From NCBI GenBank assembly GCA_964460115.1, contig CAYWPR010000002.1:62001-126000 (forward strand): DNA of 64,000 bases, written 5' to 3'. The position numbers were made by a program, and so were the translations under genes. The notes beneath the pieces are model-generated. The model saw only the letters and a program-made list of their open reading frames with translations, was not told the origin of the DNA and made no database searches. Below, one piece after another: positions 8,300-15,981 of the stretch (positions are counted from its first letter, which is position 1; each line of letters opens with the position of its first letter). This stretch comes from JAEUJZ01 sp964460115 (GTDB lineage Bacteria; Myxococcota_A; Polyangia; Palsa-1104; JAEUJZ01).

Positions 8300-9469
8300 G
8301 TGTCGCGTACGGCAAGGATAGGTGCGCCGCGTCTGAAAAATCGGCTGGCGCGTATTGGCTGGCTAAGTGCCTGCCTGTTATGGGTTTCGAGTTCGACCGC
8401 ACGGCCCGCTTGGGCGGATGTGGTGCCTCCGGCCCCGCCACAAGTTCAAACTCAAGCTCCGTCTCAAACTCAAGCTCCGTCTCAAACTCCAGTTCCGGCT
8501 CAAGCTCAAGCGCCGGCCCTGAGCTTGCCAGGACCGCTCTTGCCGGCCTGGGAGCAGGCCTTTGCGACATTGTCTACCGATCCGCAACCTCCATCGCTAG
8601 TTCGCGATACCCACTACATCGTCTCCAACGAAGACAATCATTATGTCTGGCGCAGCTCGCTTTACAATCGCGGCGGATTATTTGTCGGCGTTGGCACGGA
8701 TCAGAATTACTTAATGGCCGCTTGGGCGCGGCCCGAGCTTTTGGTGCTTCTTGACTTCGATCAAGTGGTTGTCGATTTGCACCGCGTCTACCGCATGCTT
8801 TTTCTAAACGCACCGACCCCGCAGGATTTTTTGGATCTGTGGGACGAGCGCAATGTGCGTCGCGTTGAAGAGCTCATCAGCACCCAAAGCAACGATGCAG
8901 CGACGCGAGCCGGAATGCTGCACGCCTACCGCATGGCGCATTATTCCATTCCTAGACGTCTGCGGCGCATCGATGCGATGTATCGGCCCCTCGGCATAAG
9001 CTGGTTTATGAACGATATCGATCAGTATCGCTACCTCGTCGAGCTTTTTCGCAGCGGGCGCGTCGTCATGGTTCGCGGCGATTTAAGCATTGGGGGCGCC
9101 ATGGCCAGCATCGGCAGCGCCGCGCAGCGGGTCGGCGCCGTGGTTCGAGTGCTGTATCTATCTAATGCCGAGCGCTACTTTCCTTATACCGCCGGCTTTC
9201 GCAAAAGTATTTTGTCGTTGCCTGTGGACAATCAATCGATCGTGCTGCGCACTCGAGCCCGCATGAACGGCAGCTACGAATATATCGCGCAGGATGCCGA
9301 CAATTTCCGACGCTGGCTGGAATGGGGCAAGATGTCTTATGCGGCCGAGATGACCCGCTACCGCGAGCCCGCAGCCCCCGATAGCCCGGCCTACGTAATT
9401 CGCCGGCTGCCACCGCATACTGCTCAAACCCCGCCGGCCGCGGCACAAGAGAGTCTTTCGGCGCGCTAA
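8300..9469 (+). CDS. Exported conserved protein of unknown function (LIC_10091-like)
   Basis: A 389-residue protein with a signal-like N-terminus (hydrophobic around residues 18-34). A low-complexity Gln/Pro/Ala segment (about 40-73) follows, encoded by DNA repeats. The main domain (about 80-375) has conserved-looking blocks such as IVSNEDNHY, VGVGTDQNY, LDFDQVVVDLHRVY and FMNDIDQYRYL. From memory these match a family annotated LIC_10091 or DUF7790 and are reminiscent of a nucleotide-binding or methyltransferase-like fold (VGVGTD near a Gly-rich turn). That family link is a recollection and was not tested. The start is GTG without a strong Shine-Dalgarno. It lies 26 bases after the phosphodiesterase gene, which hints at a joint extracytoplasmic role. 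Confidence 0.62.
   Translation: MSRTARIGAPRLKNRLARIGWLSACLLWVSSSTARPAWADVVPPAPPQVQTQAPSQTQAPSQTPVPAQAQAPALSLPGPLLPAWEQAFATLSTDPQPPSLVRDTHYIVSNEDNHYVWRSSLYNRGGLFVGVGTDQNYLMAAWARPELLVLLDFDQVVVDLHRVYRMLFLNAPTPQDFLDLWDERNVRRVEELISTQSNDAATRAGMLHAYRMAHYSIPRRLRRIDAMYRPLGISWFMNDIDQYRYLVELFRSGRVVMVRGDLSIGGAMASIGSAAQRVGAVVRVLYLSNAERYFPYTAGFRKSILSLPVDNQSIVLRTRARMNGSYEYIAQDADNFRRWLEWGKMSYAAEMTRYREPAAPDSPAYVIRRLPPHTAQTPPAAAQESLSAR
8447..8500 (+). repeat. Tandem 18-base repeat inside coding sequence
   Basis: Two perfect copies of CAAACTCAAGCTCCGTCT (8447-8464 and 8465-8482), then a degenerate third copy. They encode QTQAPS units of a flexible linker between the signal peptide and the folded domain. Copy-number slippage in steps of six residues is possible. 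Confidence 0.85.
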
Positions 9470-9474
9470 AACGG

Positions 9475-10863
9475 CTACCGGCCCGGTGCTGCAGCCGTTG
9501 CCGAGTTTATGCGATTGACCACGACGTAGCCGCTGCGCATGACCCAGCGCACTCCGTTTATGACCGCGGAAATGTCCGCCAGAGGATCGCCTTCAAGGGC
9601 CACGATGTCGGCGTAGTAGCCGGGCAAAAGCGCACCCAGGCGATTTTCCATTCCAAGCAGCTCTGCGGCAGTGGTCGTGGCGGTGGCCAGGGCCTGGGCC
9701 GGAGTCATCCCCGCTTGCACAAACCAGCCAAGCTCGCGGGTGTTTTCGCCAAACATGGTCATGACGGCATCGCTGCCCATGGCGATGCGCACGCCAGCGC
9801 GATGCGCGCGCCGCGCGGTCTCCAGGTTGCGGGTCATAAAGGCGCGCAGTTTACTAACCGCTTCGGCGGTGTAGCCGAACGCTTTGGCGTTGTCGGCATA
9901 GTACCGATTGTGGTCGATGGTCGGCACGTAGAAGGTGCGGCGGCGTACCATCTCGGCCAAAGTGGCGTCATCCAAATCTGTCGGATGCTCGATAGAGTCG
10001 GCGCCGGCGCGCACGGCATCGCGCGCCCCCGCCGCCCCGTACGAATGGACGGCGATGCGCTTGTTATGCTGATGCGCCGTATCCACGGCGGCTTTTAGCT
10101 CGTCAAAGCCAAAGGTTTGATAGCCGCTGACATCGTCGCCGCTGCCGCTTGAGCCGTAGACTTTGATCCAATCCACACCCGCGGCAATCTGCTGACGAAC
10201 GACACGCAGGACCTCAGGCACGCCATCAGCGCGTCCGTTGGCCGGAGAAATGTGCCCTGGTTTAGGCGGCTCGTCGGTAGCTTGCAAACCATAGCCGGCG
10301 ACCAGCATGCGCGGACCCAGCATGGCGCCGCGATTGATGAGGTCGCGCATCGCAATGTCCATGTAGTCCGTCGAGCCGAGGTCGCGCGCGGTGGTCACTC
10401 CGGTTTCCAGCGTTTTTCGCGCGTTGCTCTGCGCCAGAAATACCGTCATGGCCGGCATCCGCAGAAAAAGCTGGTCCCAGGGCTTGGTATCCGGCCGCTG
10501 ATCCCAGTAGTAAGTCAGGTGCGTATGAACGTCGATAAGCCCCGGAATCGCCGTGTACGCCGACAGGTCGTGTACCTGCGCTCCTTCGGGAATTTGCGTG
10601 GTGGCATCGCCGACGCTTTTGATGCGATCATTTTCGACGACGATAACGGCATTTTTTTGCACTTTGCCTTTGCCGTCGATAAGCCGTCCAAAGCGCAACG
10701 CCAAAAGCCGCGGCGGCGCGACGCTACGAGCCGGTGTAAGGCCTTCGGCGCTGGCGCCTGGGATGCGCCAAAGCCCCAAAAGCCCCAGCGCAAGTCCCAT
10801 CCATGCCCGCAAACTGGCTTTTGTGTTTCTGATCACCGGCATCTTTCTCGCATTCATGTTCAT
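9475..10863 (-). CDS. Exported amidohydrolase-family protein
   Basis: A 462-residue metal-dependent hydrolase of the amidohydrolase superfamily, close in pattern to the Xaa-Pro dipeptidase / imidazolonepropionase-like group. Ligand motifs are in order: HTH in IDVHTHLTYYW, a WIKVYGS strand whose Lys may bridge the metals, HSYGAAG, SIEHPTDLDD and GSDAVM (Asp). The composite beta sandwich is formed by N- and C-terminal segments (ALRFGRLIDGKG and DIVALEGDPLADI). An N-terminal hydrophobic stretch (about residues 20-39, ending SAE) predicts export. It lies 43 bases after tatC on the same strand and may be the last gene of the mla-tat run. The substrate is unknown. Confidence 0.88.
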   Translation of the reverse strand: MNMNARKMPVIRNTKASLRAWMGLALGLLGLWRIPGASAEGLTPARSVAPPRLLALRFGRLIDGKGKVQKNAVIVVENDRIKSVGDATTQIPEGAQVHDLSAYTAIPGLIDVHTHLTYYWDQRPDTKPWDQLFLRMPAMTVFLAQSNARKTLETGVTTARDLGSTDYMDIAMRDLINRGAMLGPRMLVAGYGLQATDEPPKPGHISPANGRADGVPEVLRVVRQQIAAGVDWIKVYGSSGSGDDVSGYQTFGFDELKAAVDTAHQHNKRIAVHSYGAAGARDAVRAGADSIEHPTDLDDATLAEMVRRRTFYVPTIDHNRYYADNAKAFGYTAEAVSKLRAFMTRNLETARRAHRAGVRIAMGSDAVMTMFGENTRELGWFVQAGMTPAQALATATTTAAELLGMENRLGALLPGYYADIVALEGDPLADISAVINGVRWVMRSGYVVVNRINSATAAAPGR

Positions 10864-10906
10864 AAAACGGCCTTATCGGGCTTGCTTACAGACTGCGGCC
10901 AAGCGC

Positions 10907-11785
10907 TTAGGAATCTTCGACCAAATCCTCGGCTTGCTCGGCGGCGCGACGTTTTTTCTGTACGAACCAGGCGACAATGATGCTCAGGTTATACAGCACC
11001 GTGAGCGAGCCGGTCATTGCTAATTGACCGATGACCAAATCGCCAGGCGTCAAAATGGCGCCAGCAATGGCGAACATTAAAATGGCGTAGCGATTCCAGC
11101 GCCACAGCGAACCGGCCGTCACCACGCCAAGCAAGGCCAGCACCGACAGAATTAGAGGCAGCTCGAACACCGCGCCAAATACCAGAAGCAAAGTCAGTGT
11201 CAGGCCGAAGTACTCGTCCATGCTGATCATCGGTCGAATGCTCAGCGCATCCTGAATCTGAATGTCCGAGCCGATATCGCCAAGTAGCTTGGTGGTCGCA
11301 TCTTTGGCCGCAGTCAGAAAAAATTCGTAGCCGGCCGGCAGCACGAAGTTGTAGCAAAACAGACCACCGCCGACAAAAAGCAAAACCGCAATGACGACAA
11401 AGGGCAGGGCCCAGCGCCTTTCGTGCGGATAAAGTCCTGGCGCGATAAACGCCCAAAGCTGAAAAAAAACCACGGGCGAGGCGATAAAAATCGCCGCCAC
11501 AAGCGCTGTCTTTAACAGCACCAAAAATGCTTCGACCGGACTTGTAAAGATAAGCTGCCCGGTAATGCCGGCGGCTTTGGCCTTGAGAAAAGCCGAAACC
11601 AGCGGTCGCGCCAGCATGCGAAACAGCGCGCCGCGAAAAAGATAACAGCCGATAGTGGCCAAAACGATGGCGATAAGGCCATTGCGCAGACGGAGGCGCA
11701 GCTCGCCGATGTGATCTAAAAAGGGCATGCGCTTTTCGTCGGAAATCGCCGACGGCAGGGCGCGCGGAGTGTCGACGCTGCTCAT
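10907..11785 (-). CDS. tatC: Twin-arginine translocase subunit TatC
   Basis: A 292-residue inner-membrane protein of the TatC family, which recognises twin-arginine signal peptides and forms the Tat translocon with TatA/B. The cytoplasmic N-terminal motif is FLDHIGELRLRL, the usual FxxHLxELRxRL. The family block containing LPLILSVLALLGVV and six hydrophobic segments are visible. A periplasmic loop insertion (about residues 150-185, with KLLGDIGSDIQ) sits between segments. The Arg/Glu-rich tail after the last segment is longer than in E. coli. Its ATG overlaps the tatA/B stop by four bases (ATGA), so the two are translationally coupled. Confidence 0.95.
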   Translation of the reverse strand: MSSVDTPRALPSAISDEKRMPFLDHIGELRLRLRNGLIAIVLATIGCYLFRGALFRMLARPLVSAFLKAKAAGITGQLIFTSPVEAFLVLLKTALVAAIFIASPVVFFQLWAFIAPGLYPHERRWALPFVVIAVLLFVGGGLFCYNFVLPAGYEFFLTAAKDATTKLLGDIGSDIQIQDALSIRPMISMDEYFGLTLTLLLVFGAVFELPLILSVLALLGVVTAGSLWRWNRYAILMFAIAGAILTPGDLVIGQLAMTGSLTVLYNLSIIVAWFVQKKRRAAEQAEDLVEDS

Positions 11786-12141
11786 TTATGCGCCTGAGGC
11801 TTGAACAAGGCGGCGGCATCCGGTTCCGCCGCCGGTTCTTTTTCAGAAGCCGGCTCGGGTGCGGTGCTGTGAATCGGCTCGCTCGGCGGGCTTGGTCGAA
11901 ACGGCGCGGCCGGTGGCGGAAGCGGCGCCGGTTCATCGCGCAAAGCGGCGCGCAAATCTTCCAGCGGCCGTCGAACTTCATCTTCGATATCGATCTGATC
12001 GCGCAGCTCGCGCGTGGCGCGGCGAAAGCTGCGAATGGCTTTGCCGAGGCTGCTAGCCGCTTCGGGAATGCGCTGAGGCCCCAGCAAAAGAACGCCCAGG
12101 ATTAAAATCACGATAAGTTCCGTCGGACCAAGCCCAAACAT
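11782..12141 (-). CDS. Twin-arginine translocase subunit TatA/TatB
   Basis: A 119-residue Tat pore or receptor component. A single N-terminal membrane helix (FGLGPTELIVILILGVLLL) is followed by the hinge GPQRIPE, an amphipathic helix (SSLGKAIRSFRRATREL) and an acidic/Pro-rich tail ending in PQAHK. The helix starts with a Gly-Pro rather than the usual Glu-x-x-x of TatB, and the SLGK hinge is TatA-like. Only one TatA/B gene is present here, so it may serve both roles or another copy may lie elsewhere. It is coupled to tatC by ATGA. The mlaE-type gene ends 45 bases upstream. Confidence 0.9.
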   Translation of the reverse strand: MFGLGPTELIVILILGVLLLGPQRIPEAASSLGKAIRSFRRATRELRDQIDIEDEVRRPLEDLRAALRDEPAPLPPPAAPFRPSPPSEPIHSTAPEPASEKEPAAEPDAAALFKPQAHK

Positions 12142-12186
12142 AAGCGCAGTCTACGCGCTCGATGCTGCCCTCGCAACGGGGCAGGC

Positions 12187-12966
12187 TTATCCAAGTTGCA
12201 GAGTGAACATCGCAACCCCTGAGATCAGAAAATCCAAAACGATCACCATAAACGAAGAAGCCACCACGGCCCGCGTAGTCGCCCAGCCCACGCCCTCGGA
12301 GCCGCCGCCAGCTGCAAAGCCGCAAAATCCGGATACCGCCGGAATGGCCGCGCCGTAGCACAGGCATTTGATGCCGCCGGTTAACAAGTCGCCGTATTCG
12401 ACTTTGGAAAAATTCAGAAAGACGGACGGGCTGACGTGAAAACTTTGGTACGCGGTCAGCGCCCCCATGGCCAGCGCCGAGGCAATGGCAAATACCGTCA
12501 AAAACCCGGTCATCAAAAGCGTCGCCAAAAACCGCGGCGCCAATAAATATTCGACAGGTTCGACGCCGCACATGCGCAAAGCATCGACTTGTTCGGTGAC
12601 CACCATGGATCCGACTTCCGCCGCGATTCCGGCCCCGACTCGGGTGGCCAGCATCATGGCGCACAGCGATGGACCAAACTCGTGAACCAGAATCTTGGCA
12701 AACTCGGCGCCCACCTGCGACAAATCGCCGGTCACGCGATTGATCTGCAAACAGGTCTGAAACACCAAAACCATGCCGATAAAGCCAAGCGTCATGACGA
12801 CAAACAGAAGCGAGCGATTGCCCACCTGATACATTTGCCGCCATAGCTCGCCCGTTGCCCAGCGCCGCCGCACGGCCCCGCGCAGAATCAGCGCCACAAG
12901 CAGCGCAAAGCGTCCAGCCACGCGCAAAAAGCCAAACCAGTGCGTAGACTTCGCGGTTTTTTTCAC
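12187..12966 (-). CDS. MlaE-family ABC transporter permease (second paralogue)
   Basis: A 259-residue membrane protein of the MlaE family, the permease of MCE-type lipid transporters between inner and outer membranes. Family hallmarks are the central FGPSLCAMMLATRVGAGIAAEVGSM block, with the coupling region VTEQVDALRMCGVEPVEYLLAPR, and the C-terminal GGSEGVGWATTRAVVASS. About five hydrophobic segments are seen. It is clearly different from the permease encoded just upstream, with which it overlaps by four bases (ATGA at 12963-12966). A heterodimeric permease driven by the single ATPase is the natural reading. No MCE/MlaD substrate-binding gene is in the window. Confidence 0.9.
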   Translation of the reverse strand: MKKTAKSTHWFGFLRVAGRFALLVALILRGAVRRRWATGELWRQMYQVGNRSLLFVVMTLGFIGMVLVFQTCLQINRVTGDLSQVGAEFAKILVHEFGPSLCAMMLATRVGAGIAAEVGSMVVTEQVDALRMCGVEPVEYLLAPRFLATLLMTGFLTVFAIASALAMGALTAYQSFHVSPSVFLNFSKVEYGDLLTGGIKCLCYGAAIPAVSGFCGFAAGGGSEGVGWATTRAVVASSFMVIVLDFLISGVAMFTLQLG

Positions 12967-13733
12967 CGCAGCACCAAGGTCAGCACATCGTCAGAAATCA
13001 TGATGGTCAAGGCCGCTGCAACCACGGCGTTATTGACCGCTCGTCCGACCCCGACCGCGCCGCCGCGTACCGTCAATCCGTAGTGCGAACTCGTCAGCGC
13101 AATGGCAAAGCCGAAAAATACTCCCTTCCACAGGCCCACAAGCAGGTCCCAAAGTTTGACGTTTTCCGCGAAGGAGGAAAAAAACGAAGAAAACTCGACC
13201 CCTAAAAGCAGCTTGCCTAGAAGCATGCCGCCGCCGATGGCGATGGCGTCTCCGATAACGACCAGGCAAAACATCGCGACCATCATGGCCAGCACTCGAG
13301 GCGCGATGAGAAATGCCACGGGCTCAATCGAGAGGGCGCGCAGCCCGTCTATTTGCTCGGTCACGGTCATCGTTCCAAGTTCCGCGGTGTTATTGGCACC
13401 GACGCGCCCAGAAAACATGAGCCCAATCAGAATCGGCCCGACTTCGCGAAACACCGCAAAGCCGGTGCCCCAGCCGAGTAGGCCATAGGCGGAAAAACGC
13501 CGCACGAAGATGCCCGACTGAATCACCATGATGCCGCCGGTAAAAAAAGCGGTCAGCGCCACGATGGGCACCGACACCACACCCATCTTGTACAGATTGC
13601 GCAAAAGCTCGCGACCATCGCAGCGGCCGCGCAAAAAGGCCCAGATGACGGAGCCGCAAAGCAGCGTCATGCCGCCAAGTTGCCGACACAGCGCCAACAC
13701 CCATTCGCCAAGGGACCGCAAAAGACGGCTCAT
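12963..13733 (-). CDS. MlaE-family ABC transporter permease (first paralogue)
   Basis: A 256-residue permease with the MlaE core REVGPILIGLMFSGRVGANN, followed by AELGTMTVTEQIDGLRALSI and the C-terminal GGAVGVGRAVNNAVV. It has the amphipathic N-terminal helix and about five membrane segments. The start ATG overlaps the ATPase stop at 13730-13733, and its own stop overlaps the next permease start. Such tight coupling implies equal synthesis of the three products. The predicted role is phospholipid or sterol-like lipid movement at the inner membrane. The direction (import or export) cannot be told. Confidence 0.9.
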   Translation of the reverse strand: MSRLLRSLGEWVLALCRQLGGMTLLCGSVIWAFLRGRCDGRELLRNLYKMGVVSVPIVALTAFFTGGIMVIQSGIFVRRFSAYGLLGWGTGFAVFREVGPILIGLMFSGRVGANNTAELGTMTVTEQIDGLRALSIEPVAFLIAPRVLAMMVAMFCLVVIGDAIAIGGGMLLGKLLLGVEFSSFFSSFAENVKLWDLLVGLWKGVFFGFAIALTSSHYGLTVRGGAVGVGRAVNNAVVAAALTIMISDDVLTLVLR

Positions 13734-14503
13734 AAAGGCCCATCCAGTTCGCCGCGAATGAATTGACGAACCACCGGATCAGAACTGGCTTCGATGGACT
13801 CGGCAGACCCATCGTAGCGCAGCCGTCCGCGATAAAGCATCAGCAGCCGCGGCGCAAACGCCCGCAACGCTGGAATATCGCTGGAAATCAAAATCACGGT
13901 GGCGCCCGTCTCTTTCCGTTCGCGGTGCAAAAGGTCATACACTTTGGCGGTGGTCACCGGATCCAGTCCGGCGGTTGGCTCGTCGTAAATAATGATGGGC
14001 GGTCGCGCAACCACCGCGCGCGCCAAAGCCACCCGTTTGCGCTGGCCGCCTGATAAGGCCGAAGGCATCTTGGCCATGTGCGCAGCTAACCCGACGCCGC
14101 GCAGCGCCTCGTGCGAGCGCTCAGAAATGGCTGCCTCATCAGGCTGGCTGCGGCTTTGCAAGGCGCGCTGACGCAGCGGAAACGCGACGTTGTCGTAGAC
14201 CGACATCGAATCAAACAAAGCGTTGTTTTGAAATAGCGTCCCGATGCTGGCCTGGGCGCTGCGCATCTCGGCCATGGTGGCGGTCTGCAAATTGACGCCG
14301 TTCACCTCGACGGTTCCCGCATCGGGACGGACGAGCCCGCAAAGAATCTTCAGAAGCAGGCTTTTGCCGGACGCACCGGGTCCGCACAAACCGCAGGTCT
14401 CACCAGCTGCGACGGCAAGATCAATACCATCTAAGACGGCTGGAGCCCGCGGGTCTTTGTGCTGCTTGCGAATGCCAACCAGGCGAATCACGGCGCACAC
14501 CAT
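13730..14503 (-). CDS. MlaF-like ABC transporter ATP-binding protein
   Basis: The ATPase of the Mla-type transporter. Walker A is GPGASGKS (residues 41-48 from the ATG at 14503), the signature is LSGGQRKRVALARA, Walker B is IIIYDEPTAGLDP, and a switch-region Ser (VILISSD) replaces the usual His. I chose ATG 14503 because the protein then begins just before the first strand (VIRLVGIRK), as in the family. An in-frame ATG at 14605 would add 34 unstructured Arg-rich residues. Neither has a strong Shine-Dalgarno. It is the first gene of the operon, which continues through two permeases and probably tat. The switch-position change (H to S) should be checked against relatives. Confidence 0.9.
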   Translation of the reverse strand: MVCAVIRLVGIRKQHKDPRAPAVLDGIDLAVAAGETCGLCGPGASGKSLLLKILCGLVRPDAGTVEVNGVNLQTATMAEMRSAQASIGTLFQNNALFDSMSVYDNVAFPLRQRALQSRSQPDEAAISERSHEALRGVGLAAHMAKMPSALSGGQRKRVALARAVVARPPIIIYDEPTAGLDPVTTAKVYDLLHRERKETGATVILISSDIPALRAFAPRLLMLYRGRLRYDGSAESIEASSDPVVRQFIRGELDGPL

Positions 14504-14687
14504 ACCACGTCGGGAATGCAGTTCCAGCCGCCGCTTTGGGCGGAAACTTGGCCGGCCGTTTTTGACGCACTGCGTTGTGCAATCATTTGCTCCTTGTCGG
14601 ACCATTTTGCCGACGGAAAATAACTTCGGCTCAGCTCCCTTTATTCGGCCCTGTCTTTGCTATGCGATCGTGACGCCGGGGGTTTTC

Positions 14688-15128
14688 ATGAAACAAATAT
14701 TGACCTCCATTCGAGAGCTACCGTTGTCATTGTCCACACCTTCAGGGGCCGTCAAAGCCGATGCCAAGTTACTGGCCAATTTGCGCGTCCCGATGAACAG
14801 CACGCAAGCCCTGCCACCCGTTTTACGCAGTAGCAGCGTTGTTCCGTTCGCAGTGCGTAACGAATTACGCAGTCCGGCAATTTTTCCCTCATTGTCATAC
14901 CTGCAAAAATGTACAGGAATGGCGTTTGTGGCGGCAGCGTGGCTCGTATTTTTATGGGGTTTTTCTTATTTGATTCTTGCCGCAGTGCACAATCAGCAAG
15001 GTGAGCTTGGTTTGGGCTTGGATGCGACGCTGTTCGGTGCAAAAAGCTGCCTGGGCAGCTTTCTTTTGGCAGCGATAGGCGTGCCGCAGTGGGTCATGGC
15101 GCAGCGCAGACTAAACCGCGCCGCTTAA
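14688..15128 (+). CDS. Small predicted inner-membrane protein, unknown function
   Basis: A 146-residue hypothetical protein. The start is ATG 14688, with a G-run (GGGGG) about five bases upstream. The first 80 residues are polar and probably disordered. They are followed by two hydrophobic segments (about 86-108, ending LILAAV, and 121-137, SCLGSFLLAAIGVPQWVM) and a short basic tail. No known domain was recognised. It diverges from the mla operon (gap 184 bases) and its 3' end overlaps the convergent ferredoxin-like gene by four bases. Codon use resembles its neighbours, which supports it being real. Confidence 0.5.
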   Translation: MKQILTSIRELPLSLSTPSGAVKADAKLLANLRVPMNSTQALPPVLRSSSVVPFAVRNELRSPAIFPSLSYLQKCTGMAFVAAAWLVFLWGFSYLILAAVHNQQGELGLGLDATLFGAKSCLGSFLLAAIGVPQWVMAQRRLNRAA

Positions 15129-15445
15129 GCCGAGCCTTTCATTTTCAAGCGTTCGACCGGCCGGTCGTTCATCACGTGTTCTTCTACGATCTCTTTGACC
15201 TCGGCCACGGTTTTTACCGTGTACCAGACGCCTTCGGGATAAATGACCACGGTGGGTCCGCCCGCACATTGATCCAGGCAGCCTGAAGAATTGGCCCGTA
15301 CCTGACCGCGCAGACCGCGCTCGGCGACCTCTTTTTTAAAGGCGGTACAGATTTCTTCCGAGCCGCTATTGGCGCAAGAGCCTTTAGGGTTTTGCGGATC
15401 GCGGCGGTTTGTACAAATGAAGATATGTCGTTTGTAGGGAATCAT
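15125..15445 (-). CDS. Thioredoxin-like [2Fe-2S] ferredoxin
   Basis: A 106-residue small iron-sulfur protein of the thioredoxin-fold (2Fe-2S) ferredoxin family, related to the NuoE C-domain and clostridial/Azotobacter-type Fd. The four likely cluster ligands are in the expected pattern: Cys in IFICTNRRD and in GSCANSGS, then SSGCLDQCAGGP, with the family-typical VVIYPEGVWY strand and a C-terminal helix. It acts as a cytoplasmic electron carrier of unknown partner. It is the last gene of a five-gene minus-strand run, 31 bases after the preceding membrane-protein gene. Confidence 0.9.
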   Translation of the reverse strand: MIPYKRHIFICTNRRDPQNPKGSCANSGSEEICTAFKKEVAERGLRGQVRANSSGCLDQCAGGPTVVIYPEGVWYTVKTVAEVKEIVEEHVMNDRPVERLKMKGSA

Positions 15446-15476
15446 CGCCTGTTTCTGCTTGTCGCTAAAATCGCGT

Positions 15477-15968
15477 CTATTTCCAGGAATTGGTGCGGGG
15501 CTGGCTCAAAAAGCCAATGCCGCTTATCACCGACCAGACATATGCCACGATGGACAGAAAAATGGCCAGCAAGATCCGTCCGGAAAACAAAGTCGGCAGC
15601 GCCGCAACGGCCATGCCCAGTTGCAACATTCCGACGCCATAGTTGCGATGTAATAGCGAGCCCGAGCCAGGCACGATGCAGTTTAGAACCATGTGGTTGA
15701 AATTGCTGGCCGCAATCGGCGGAGCCACCGATGGAGTCACGCTGCGCCCTTGCGGCGGCTGTAGAGCTTGCTCAGGGGAATTCATAAGTGCCTCGCGGTT
15801 GCTTTTGTTGCCAAGAATCGCGTCCATTTCCTCATCCATCTTGGCCAGCTCACGCTCCGCTCGCTCGCTCGGGGAAAGCGCGGCGGTGTTGACTTTGCTG
15901 TCGAGCGCGGACTGAGATGGACTTTGCACCGGATGCGGCGGCGCCCGCTCTGATGTTTTCTCGCTCAT
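15477..15968 (-). CDS. Small membrane protein with TM2-like hairpin, unknown function
   Basis: A 163-residue protein. ATG 15968 is preferred: 13 bases after the upstream gene's stop. A longer reading would run back into that gene. The first 95 residues are polar with a charged helical stretch (SPSERAERELAKMDEE) and a Pro-rich linker. The last 70 residues hold a Gly-rich membrane region beginning LNCIVPGSGSLLHRNYG, followed by two hydrophobic segments, reminiscent of TM2-type hairpins. No enzymatic motif is visible. It sits in the operon between the sugar nucleotidyltransferase and the ferredoxin. Confidence 0.65.
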   Translation of the reverse strand: MSEKTSERAPPHPVQSPSQSALDSKVNTAALSPSERAERELAKMDEEMDAILGNKSNREALMNSPEQALQPPQGRSVTPSVAPPIAASNFNHMVLNCIVPGSGSLLHRNYGVGMLQLGMAVAALPTLFSGRILLAIFLSIVAYVWSVISGIGFLSQPRTNSWK

Positions 15969-15981
15969 GGGTACCTCGCCT

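Noticed and set aside
10989..11981. 330-codon minus-strand frame across tatC/tatA
   Set aside because: It is another frame of well-supported tatC and tatA/B genes. The composition is Arg/Ser/His-rich and lacks motifs.
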